Positions 1 to 5,038 of a stretch of DNA of 5,038 nucleotides are shown here, in pieces. Each line of letters opens with the position of its first letter. Within the stretch, counting starts at the first letter, position 1. A program made the position numbers and the translations under genes. Origin of the DNA: Bacillota bacterium (GTDB taxonomy: Bacteria; Bacillota; UBA5301; JASBVW01); assembly GCA_029961005.1 (NCBI GenBank), contig JASBVW010000133.1, forward strand, positions 1 through 5,038, written 5' to 3'. The notes below the pieces were generated by a model, which saw nothing but the letters and a program-made list of their open reading frames with translations, searched no databases and was not told where the DNA came from.

Positions 1-393
1 AAAGCGATGGCGGCGCTCCTGGCCCTGGCCGGGGCAATAGGGGTGTACTTGGGCTACGTCAACATCAGCCTGGTGGTCCTCTCTTTTTTCATCTATTACG
101 CTGCCGACCGGGAGAGGCAGCTGGCGGGGTACGTTTTTCTGCGCTACCTGATGCGCAAGAAAAAAGAGCTGGAGGAGAAGGGGGTGCTCCTGGCTCAGCC
201 GCTGGTGGCCAGGCAGGAAGCTCCGCTGCGCGAGGTGCTCCGCTGCTTTATTCCACGCCGCTACCACCTGGTCTTTGTCCTGGCCGAGGGTGCTCAGGTG
301 AAGGGATTCGTGACCGAGGTGGAAGTGGTGGAGGCTTTTTTCAACCGCGGCTCCGACCTCACCGTCCGGGAGCTGCCGCTGCACCCGCTTTAA
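1..393 (+). CDS. spoIVFB: SpoIVFB-like M50 (site-2) membrane protease, C-terminal part
   Basis: This is the 3' part of a gene whose reading frame is already open at base 1. The ATG at 7 lies inside a hydrophobic segment and is unlikely to be the real start. Of about 130 visible residues, roughly 4-20 and 22-35 are two hydrophobic membrane-type segments. A basic, charged linker follows (about 48-60, with RKKKELEEK), and then an alpha/beta region resembling one CBS motif (about 64-125). Membrane segments followed by a CBS-like tail fit SpoIVFB-type M50 proteases. In Bacillus, SpoIVFB is an intramembrane zinc protease of the mother cell that cleaves pro-sigma-K during sporulation, and its CBS domain takes part in control. 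The HExxH zinc motif and the second metal-ligand motif would lie upstream, so activity cannot be judged. The position just before the TIGR03960/TIGR03936/RNase block matches the clostridial gene order I recall. It could instead be a generic M50 family protease of unknown substrate. Confidence 0.68.
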   Translation, partial: KAMAALLALAGAIGVYLGYVNISLVVLSFFIYYAADRERQLAGYVFLRYLMRKKKELEEKGVLLAQPLVARQEAPLREVLRCFIPRRYHLVFVLAEGAQVKGFVTEVEVVEAFFNRGSDLTVRELPLHPL

Positions 394-512
394 CCGGCGG
401 GGAAGCGGTAAAGGCGGCTGGGGAGGATTGTCTGGCCCGGGAGCGAACGATAATTCAAAGGTACTTCGCTCATACTAACACGCAGTTCGTGCTGATTGAA
501 TGGAGGCCCGAA
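394..512 (+). other. 119-bp intergenic gap, possible promoter region
   Basis: This is the only substantial gap in the window. I see no GC-rich hairpin followed by a T-run, so no intrinsic terminator for the protease gene. The stretch 441-480 is clearly more AT-rich than its surroundings. It contains a GATAAT (449-454) that could be a sigma-A -10 element, with a weak TTGTCT (428-433) 15 bp upstream; that spacing is shorter than the preferred 17. It also contains CATACTAA (471-478), which resembles the sigma-E type -10 CATACAnT in 6 of 8 positions but has no good -35. A transcription start for the radical SAM/RNase block somewhere here is plausible. No single element is strong enough to call. 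Confidence 0.3.
502..506 (+). promoter_or_regulatory. Ribosome binding site that fixes the radical SAM start at 513
   Basis: A GGAGG core sits six bases upstream of the GTG at 513, an ideal spacing. The in-frame GTG at 489 has no comparable purine-rich site ahead of it; the preceding bases are ACACGCAGTTC. The protein beginning at 513 (MDLRQRLEEILPRV) also begins where I recall relatives of this family beginning. Confidence 0.8.
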
Positions 513-2399
513 GTGGACTTACGTCAGCGCCTGGAAGAGATACTTCCGCGGGTGCGCAAGCCGTCCCGGTACCTGGGCAATGAAGTAAACGCGGTGCGCA
601 AGGACCCGGCCTCGGTCAAGGTCCGCTTTGCCCTGGTCTTTCCCGACCTGTACGAGGTGGGCATGTCGCACCTGGGGCTGAAGATCCTCTACCACATCCT
701 CAATCGGCGCCCGGATACAGCGGCGGAACGGGTCTTCGCCCCCGACCTCGACCTGGAGGAGATCATGCGGCGGGAGAAGTTGCCGCTTTTTTCGCTGGAG
801 ACGACCTCGCCCCTGCGGGACTTTGATTTGATCGGCTTTACCCTCCAGTACGAGCTGAGCTACACCACCATCTTGAACCTCCTGGACCTGGCGGGGGTGC
901 CCCTCTTGGCCAGCCAGAGGGGGAACGGCGATCCCCTGGTGGTGGGAGGAGGCCCTTGCGCCTTCAACCCGGAGCCGGTGGCCGAGTTCTTCGATCTCCT
1001 GGTCATCGGAGACGGGGAAGAGGCGGTGGTAGAGCTGGTCGAGGACTACCGCCGGTGGCGGGAGGAGCGGAGGGAGTGGGACCGGGCGGCTTTTTTGCGC
1101 TCCCTGGCCGGACGGGAAGGCATCTATGTGCCCTCTCTCTACCGGGTGGCGTACAATAAAGACCACACGGTGCAGGGGTGGGAAGCGGCCCCCGGTGCCC
1201 CCTGGCCTGTTCGGAAGCGGGTGGTGGCCGACCTGGACCGGGCGGATTTCCCCACGGACCTGGTGGTCCCCTACCTGGACGTGGTGCACGACCGGGCCAT
1301 GGTAGAGGTCTTCCGGGGCTGCACCAGAGGCTGCCGCTTTTGCCAGGCGGGCATCATCTACCGCCCGGTGCGGGAGCGGAGAGAGGAGACGGTCCGGCGG
1401 CTGGCGGGCGAGATGCTGGCCCGGACCGGGTACGAGGAGATCTCCCTCACCTCTCTCTCCAGCGCCGACTATACCTGCCTGGAGCCGGTGCTCTCCCACC
1501 TCTTGCGCCTATACGGCCCGCAGGGGGTGGCCGTCTCTCTCCCTTCGCTGCGGCTGGACTCCTTTGCCGTAGAGCTGGCGGAGAAGATCCAGGGGGTGCG
1601 CAAGACCGGCTTGACCTTTGCCCCCGAGGCCGGCACCCAGCGGTTGCGCAACGTGATCAACAAGAACGTGACGGAAGAGGACCTTTTGACCGTGGCCGAG
1701 GGGGCGTTTCGGGCCGGCTGGACGGGGCTGAAGCTCTACTTTATGATCGGGCTGCCCACGGAGACCAGGGAGGACCTGGAGGGAATCGCCGCGCTGGCAG
1801 AGCGGGTGGCCGAGCTGGGCCGGCGCATCCACGGGCCGAAGAGAGGGCGGGTGCGGGTGGTGGTGAGCCTCTCCTCCTTTGTCCCCAAGCCCCATACCCC
1901 TTTCCAGTGGGAGGGGCAGGATCCGCCGGAGGTGTTGGTGGAGAAGCAGGATTTTCTCAAAGCCCGCCTGCGCCATCGGGCGGTGGAGCTGCACTGGCAC
2001 GACCATCGACTGAGCTTTATAGAGGCGGTCTTGAGCCGGGGGGACCGGCGGTTAAAGGAGGTGCTCCTGGCAGCCTGGAGCCGCGGGGCCAAGCTGGACA
2101 GCTGGTCGGATCACTTCCGCTACGAGGCCTGGCAGCAGGCCTTTTCTGACGCAGGGATAGATCCCCATTTTTACGCCACCCGCCCGCGCGCTCTGGACGA
2201 GCGCTTCCCGTGGGAGATCGTAGATGCAGGGGTAACCCGGGAATTTTTGCTCCGGGAGAGGGAGCGAGCTCTGGCCGGCCTGACCACCCCGGACTGCCGC
2301 TTTGCACCTTGTCCGCAGTGCGGCGTCTGCGTGCGCTTGAAGGTGGCCAACCGGCTGGCCGCCCCGGCGGCCCGAAGGCGGGTGAAAGGCGATGGGTGA
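513..2399 (+). CDS. TIGR03960-family radical SAM protein with B12-binding-like N-terminal domain
   Basis: This is a 628-residue radical SAM protein of unknown substrate. Residues about 35-185 form a Rossmann-like region of the kind annotated as B12-binding, including LVVGGGPCAFNPEPVAEFFD (about 142-161) and IGDGEE. It lacks the canonical DxHxxG cobalamin motif; the nearest sequence is GMSHLG at 50-55. The radical SAM core follows, with the CxxxCxxC cluster motif at C270, C274 and C277, which would bind a 4Fe-4S cluster and SAM. Later core elements include PSLRLDSF (344-351), GTQRLRN (374-380) and LKLYFMIGLPTE (406-417). The C-terminus ends in a second cysteine group, C595/C600/C603/C606, in the pattern DCRxxxCxxCGVC. 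The GTG start at 513 is preferred over 489 because of the GGAGG at 502-506 and the family start. The 3' end overlaps the DUF2344 gene by 8 bp. In many bacteria the two are one polypeptide, so translational coupling and a complex are likely. Family assignment is confident; the reaction is unknown. Confidence 0.92.
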   Translation: MDLRQRLEEILPRVRKPSRYLGNEVNAVRKDPASVKVRFALVFPDLYEVGMSHLGLKILYHILNRRPDTAAERVFAPDLDLEEIMRREKLPLFSLETTSPLRDFDLIGFTLQYELSYTTILNLLDLAGVPLLASQRGNGDPLVVGGGPCAFNPEPVAEFFDLLVIGDGEEAVVELVEDYRRWREERREWDRAAFLRSLAGREGIYVPSLYRVAYNKDHTVQGWEAAPGAPWPVRKRVVADLDRADFPTDLVVPYLDVVHDRAMVEVFRGCTRGCRFCQAGIIYRPVRERREETVRRLAGEMLARTGYEEISLTSLSSADYTCLEPVLSHLLRLYGPQGVAVSLPSLRLDSFAVELAEKIQGVRKTGLTFAPEAGTQRLRNVINKNVTEEDLLTVAEGAFRAGWTGLKLYFMIGLPTETREDLEGIAALAERVAELGRRIHGPKRGRVRVVVSLSSFVPKPHTPFQWEGQDPPEVLVEKQDFLKARLRHRAVELHWHDHRLSFIEAVLSRGDRRLKEVLLAAWSRGAKLDSWSDHFRYEAWQQAFSDAGIDPHFYATRPRALDERFPWEIVDAGVTREFLLRERERALAGLTTPDCRFAPCPQCGVCVRLKVANRLAAPAARRRVKGDG

Positions 2400-3105
2400 G
2401 GTGCGGATGCGCCTGCGCCTGGCCAAGGGAGAGGAGGTCCGCTTCCTCTCGCACCTGGAGTTGAGCCGGGCGGTGGAGCGGGCTGTGCGGCGGGCCGGTT
2501 TGCCGGTGGCCCTCTCGGAAGGCTTCCATCCCCTGCCGAGGATCTCTTTTGCCTCCGCCTTGGCCGTGGGTGCCACCAGCGAGGGGGAGTACGCCGACCT
2601 TATCCTGCGGGAGGAGATGGCGGCGGAGGAGGTGCAGGAGCGCCTCAACCGCGCACTCCCGCCCGGGATCCGGGTGCTCAAGGCCCAAAAGGTGCCGCTG
2701 CGCCTTCCTGCCTTGACGGCGGTGGTCAGGCGGGCGGAGTACCTGGTGCGACTGCTGCCGCCGCCTCCAGTTCCCCTCGAGCAGGCGGTGCGGGATCTTT
2801 TGGCGCTGCCGGAGCGGGAAAAGATAATAGTGGAGCGCCAGGGCAAAAAGGGGCCCCGCCTGGTGGATGTGCGCCCTTTTTTGCAGGGGCTGAGGGTACT
2901 CTCTCCAATGGGCGGCGGGCCGAAGGAAGGCCCGGAGGAAGGCCTTCAGGTGTGGATGGCGATCAAGGTGGGGCCGGAGGGGGCCGGCAGGCCGGAGGAG
3001 GTCCTGAGCGGCCTGCCCTGGCGTCCGGTGCACCTCCAGGTGCACCGCCTGGGCCTTTATCCGGAAGGGCGGGAAGGGGGTGAGGCTCCTGACTATTTCA
3101 TTTAG
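2392..3105 (+). CDS. TIGR03936 / DUF2344 radical SAM-associated protein
   Basis: This is a 237-residue, probably cytoplasmic protein of the DUF2344 family, which accompanies or is fused to TIGR03960 radical SAM proteins. Diagnostic sequence is at the N-terminus: RLRLAKGEEVRFLSHLELSR (about 7-26), then RAGLPVALSEGFHPLPRISF (about 34-53), and ALAVGATSEGEYADL (about 56-70). The rest is less conserved, with a proline-rich linker (LLPPPPVP, 121-128) and a Gly/Glu/Pro-rich loop near 173-186 (GGGPKEGPEEG). No signal peptide or membrane segment is visible. The ATG at 2392 lies 8 bp inside the preceding gene, with GGTGA (2381-2385) six bases upstream. The ATG at 2407 is an alternative: it follows GAGGTG (2398-2403) and gives MRLRLAKGEEVRF, which is close to the start I recall for relatives. 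The function is unknown. Being a separate gene rather than a fusion suggests a non-covalent partner of the radical SAM protein. Confidence 0.9.
   Translation: MGEVRMRLRLAKGEEVRFLSHLELSRAVERAVRRAGLPVALSEGFHPLPRISFASALAVGATSEGEYADLILREEMAAEEVQERLNRALPPGIRVLKAQKVPLRLPALTAVVRRAEYLVRLLPPPPVPLEQAVRDLLALPEREKIIVERQGKKGPRLVDVRPFLQGLRVLSPMGGGPKEGPEEGLQVWMAIKVGPEGAGRPEEVLSGLPWRPVHLQVHRLGLYPEGREGGEAPDYFI
3026..3047. repeat. Perfect 10-bp inverted repeat / duplicated palindrome near the DUF2344 3' end
   Basis: The arms CGGTGCACCT (3026-3035) and AGGTGCACCG (3038-3047) are exact reverse complements separated by two bases. The same stretch can be read as two copies of the 8-bp palindrome GGTGCACC (3027-3034 and 3039-3046), 12 bp apart centre to centre. 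In RNA it could form a stem of about nine pairs with a 4-base loop. It lies in codons for PVHLQVHR, where a repeated Val-His pair contributes to the symmetry, and about 75 bp upstream of the RNase start codon. It is not followed by a T-run, so it is not an intrinsic terminator. Whether it has a role is unknown. Confidence 0.6.
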
Positions 3106-3107
3106 GG

Positions 3108-3115
3108 GGAGGTGA
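3108..3115 (+). promoter_or_regulatory. Very strong ribosome binding site for the RNase gene
   Basis: GGAGGTGA is complementary to the 16S anti-Shine-Dalgarno sequence over eight bases. The GGAGG core is spaced seven bases from the ATG at 3120. It fixes the start, and as the strongest site in the window it suggests the RNase is translated efficiently on its own, not only by coupling. An exact tandem 8-mer, TGAAGAAA (3113-3120 and 3121-3128), overlaps its end and runs through the start codon. Confidence 0.85.
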
Positions 3116-3119
3116 AGAA

Positions 3120-4985
3120 ATGAAGAAAGAGATTGTGGTCAATGTTATGCCTAACGAGAAGAGGGCGGCCCTCCTGGAAGACGGGCGCCTGATGGAGTTA
3201 TACATTGAGCGCACCTTTACGGAGCGGGTGGCGGGGAACATTTACAAAGGCCGGGTGGAAAATGTTCTGCCGGGCATGGAGGCCGCCTTTGTCAATATCG
3301 GCTTGGAGCGCAATGCCTTTCTCTACATGGGCGACGCCCTTTCGTATGGTGGGACTTTGTTGGAGGAAGACCTGGAAGTGGAAGGGGTGGCCGAAGAGCA
3401 GGCCAGGCGCCATCAGCGCCCGGAGATAGAGAAGATCCTCCGCGAGGGGCGGGAGATCGTGGTGCAGGTGGCCAAAGAGCCCATGGGTAAAAAAGGGGCC
3501 CGGGTGGTGACCCAGCTTACTCTGCCGGGCCGCTACGTGGTGCTGGTGCCGGGTGAGAGTTACATCGGCATCTCCCGGCGGATTGAGCGGCCTGAGGAGA
3601 GGGAACGCTTGCTGGCGGTGGCCGGGCGTCTTCGCCCCTCCGGGATGGGCCTCATCATCCGGACCGCGGCGGAAGGGTGCGAAGAAGAGGAGTTGGAGCG
3701 TGAGATCAAGTTCCTCCTCAAGGTGTGGGAGAAGGTCGAGGCCAAGGCGGCCCGGGTCCGGGCCCCCGCCTTGCTGTACCAGGACTACGACCTCACCTAC
3801 CAGCTGGTGCGCGACGTCTTTACCGAAGACGTGGAGCGCATTGTTCTAGACGGCCGGGCGGAGTTTGAGCAGGTCCGGGAACTTTTGAGTTCCCTCAACC
3901 CGCGTTGGCGGCGCCGGGTCTCTTTTTACCAGTCGCCGGTGCCCATCTTCGACTTTTACGGCATAGAGCCGCAGATCGAGCGGGCCCTGAAGCGCAAGGT
4001 CTGGCTGGAGAGCGGCGGTTACCTGGTCATAGACCACACGGAGGCCCTGGTCAGCATCGATGTGAACACGGGCAAGTTCGTGGGCAGCACCAGCTTGGAG
4101 GAGACGGTTTTGCAGACCAACCTGGAGGCGGCGGTGGAGATCGCCCGCCAGCTCAGGCTGCGCAACATGGCCGGCATCATCATTGTGGACTTCATCGACA
4201 TGGAGAGCGAAGCCGACCGGCAGAAGGTGTTGCGCACCCTGGCGGCGGAGGTGAAGAAAGACCGCGTCAAGACCACCGTGGTCGGTTTCTCCGCCCTGGG
4301 GCTGATGGAGATCACCCGCAAGAAGGTCCGGCGAGATCTAGACGAAGTTTTGCAGCGCCAGTGCCCCTACTGCGATGGCACGGGCCGGATTCTCTCCGAA
4401 GAGACGGTGGCCATGGCGGTGGAACGGCGCCTGCAGTCCATGGCGGAGGAGAAGGCGGAGGCCTTCCTGGTCACGGTGCACCCCTCGGTGGCGGCTCTGG
4501 TCATCGGTGCGGGCGGGTCCAACCTCCGCCGCCTCGAGGAGAGCCTGGGGAAGGCTGTCTTCGTCCGGGGGAGCCTGCAGCAGGGGATAGCGGAGATCAG
4601 CATCGTGGCGGGCACAAAAGAAGAGATGGAGCGGCTGGCCATCCCGGTGCGGGAAGGTCAACGCCTGCAGGTGCGGGTTGAGGAACCCCACGTGACCAAC
4701 CGCCAAGACGGCATCGCCCGGGTGGAGGGATACGTCATCGACGTGGAGGGCGGAGGAGCTCTCGTCGGCCAGAAGGTGAACGTGGAGATCACCCGCGCTT
4801 TCCGCACCTACGCCAAAGGGAGGATCGTCTCTCCCGCCTCCGAGGGGCAGGAGCGCCGCGGGGAGGCACAAGAAGGGCTTGTTCCGGCGGAGGACCTTTC
4901 AGCTCCGAGCGCGCTCTCTCCCTCTGGAGAGCTTTCCCCTCCGACCGAAGGCTGCAACGGCCCGCCGCTCATGAGCGGGAAGTAA
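3120..4985 (+). CDS. rng: Ribonuclease E/G family endoribonuclease with KH-like and TRAM C-terminal regions
   Basis: This is a 621-residue single-strand-specific endoribonuclease that would act in rRNA maturation and mRNA decay. Residues about 36-130 form the S1 RNA-binding domain (GNIYKGRVENVLPGMEAAFV, 39-58), split by a charged insert near 78-108. RT at 181-182 matches the 5'-monophosphate sensor pocket R169/T170 of E. coli RNase E. The DNase I-like catalytic domain carries D314 (VSIDVNTG) and D357 (IIVDFIDM), spaced 43 residues apart as D303 and D346 are in E. coli. CPYC (C415, C418) is the zinc-link, 58 residues after D357 as in E. coli. Beyond it, VIGAGGSNLRRLEES (461-475) has a KH-type GxxG loop, and residues about 511-571 (DGIARVEGYVIDV, VGQKVNVEITRAF, YAKGRIV) read as a TRAM domain. 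The tail 573-621 is Ser/Pro/Glu/Gly-rich and probably disordered. There is no long RNase E-type scaffold, so G-like naming fits. The gene begins 14 bp after the DUF2344 stop and is probably in the same operon. Confidence 0.95.
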   Translation: MKKEIVVNVMPNEKRAALLEDGRLMELYIERTFTERVAGNIYKGRVENVLPGMEAAFVNIGLERNAFLYMGDALSYGGTLLEEDLEVEGVAEEQARRHQRPEIEKILREGREIVVQVAKEPMGKKGARVVTQLTLPGRYVVLVPGESYIGISRRIERPEERERLLAVAGRLRPSGMGLIIRTAAEGCEEEELEREIKFLLKVWEKVEAKAARVRAPALLYQDYDLTYQLVRDVFTEDVERIVLDGRAEFEQVRELLSSLNPRWRRRVSFYQSPVPIFDFYGIEPQIERALKRKVWLESGGYLVIDHTEALVSIDVNTGKFVGSTSLEETVLQTNLEAAVEIARQLRLRNMAGIIIVDFIDMESEADRQKVLRTLAAEVKKDRVKTTVVGFSALGLMEITRKKVRRDLDEVLQRQCPYCDGTGRILSEETVAMAVERRLQSMAEEKAEAFLVTVHPSVAALVIGAGGSNLRRLEESLGKAVFVRGSLQQGIAEISIVAGTKEEMERLAIPVREGQRLQVRVEEPHVTNRQDGIARVEGYVIDVEGGGALVGQKVNVEITRAFRTYAKGRIVSPASEGQERRGEAQEGLVPAEDLSAPSALSPSGELSPPTEGCNGPPLMSGK

Positions 4986-5038
4986 CTCTTCGGCCCCGGG
5001 CTGCTGGCTGGCGAGGCCCTTCTGGCGCTGGCAGGGGG
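4986..5038 (+). other. Start of spacer downstream of the RNase gene; rplU expected beyond the edge
   Basis: These 53 GC-rich bases contain no credible coding start with a ribosome binding site, and no hairpin plus T-run terminator. In related Clostridia the next gene is usually rplU (ribosomal protein L21), often behind a structured L21 leader RNA. A weak pairing of GGGCT (4999-5003) with GGCCC (around 5017-5021) is visible, but too little sequence is present to call a leader. The rplU prediction rests on gene order, not on this sequence. Confidence 0.25.

Noticed and set aside
479..491. CACG-cagtt-CGTG inverted repeat before the radical SAM start
   Set aside because: The stem is only four bases. 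It is too weak to call a terminator, operator or riboswitch.
660..680. Cobalamin-binding DxHxxG motif in the radical SAM N-terminal domain
   Set aside because: The region reads GMSHLG, with neither the Asp nor the right spacing from His to Gly. The domain is only B12-binding-like, and cobalamin use is not supported by sequence.
519..1499. Long open frame on the minus strand (326 codons) opposite the radical SAM gene
   Set aside because: It mirrors a GC-rich gene with a strong family match. Its translation is Pro/His/Arg/Gln-rich low-complexity sequence with no recognisable domain.
1178..2149. Plus-strand open frame in another phase inside the radical SAM gene (323 codons)
   Set aside because: It is Gly/Pro/Arg/Ala-rich shadow translation, and it overlaps the radical SAM core, whose motifs are intact in the true frame.
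2938..2947. Palindrome GAAGGCCTTC and nearby GGAAGGCC repeats in the DUF2344 gene
   Set aside because: They arise from repeated Gly/Pro/Lys/Glu codons in a low-complexity loop, with no other sign of function.
2017..3045. Long minus-strand open frame (342 codons) across the radical SAM/DUF2344 junction
   Set aside because: It spans two real genes in antisense, has Pro/His/Arg-rich composition and matches no family I recognise. Such frames are common where GC is high.
3749..3764. Inverted repeat GGCCCGG-gt-CCGGGCC inside the RNase gene
   Set aside because: It is all G/C in a G/C-biased coding stretch (codons for Ala-Arg-Val-Arg-Ala), with a 2-base centre. It is short enough to be expected by chance.
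3905..4681. Plus-strand open frame in another phase inside the RNase gene (258 codons)
   Set aside because: It overlaps the catalytic and zinc-link region of the RNase, has Gly/Arg/His-rich composition and shows no domain.

Overview
This window looks like a stretch of chromosome from a GC-rich, probably thermophilic, spore-forming-lineage member of the Clostridia (Moorella/Ammonifex/Desulfotomaculum-like). That placement is inference. It rests on high GC with strong G/C third positions, GGAGG-type Shine-Dalgarno sites, and a gene order I recognise from Clostridia: SpoIVFB-type protease, TIGR03960 radical SAM protein, TIGR03936/DUF2344 protein, Rne/Rng ribonuclease, and then usually rplU-prp-rpmA-obg. 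All genes lie on the + strand.

Layout. Bases 1-393 hold the 3' end of an M50-type membrane protease, most likely SpoIVFB: two hydrophobic segments and a CBS-like tail, with the catalytic part off the left edge. Bases 394-512 are the only sizeable gap. It has no convincing terminator and could hold a promoter for the downstream block. Bases 513-2399 encode a 628-residue radical SAM protein with a B12-binding-like N-terminal region. Its real start is very probably the GTG at 513, not the first available GTG at 489. Bases 2392-3105 encode the DUF2344 partner, which overlaps it by 8 bp. Bases 3120-4985 encode a 621-residue RNase E/G with its full set of catalytic residues, plus a KH-like GxxG motif and a TRAM domain near the C-terminus. 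Bases 4986-5038 are the start of the next spacer, where rplU (ribosomal protein L21) would be expected downstream.

How the genes may work together. The last three genes are tightly packed (8 bp overlap, then a 14 bp gap) and are probably co-transcribed. The radical SAM and DUF2344 proteins occur as one fused protein in many bacteria, so here they probably act as a two-subunit unit. Their reaction is unknown. Their place beside an RNase and, in relatives, ribosomal protein genes makes an RNA- or ribosome-directed role a reasonable hypothesis only. I found no mobile elements, CRISPR array, tRNA or rRNA. This is mainly a conserved housekeeping neighbourhood. Its real unknown is the radical SAM/DUF2344 pair, and its most notable architecture is the KH-like plus TRAM C-terminus of the RNase.
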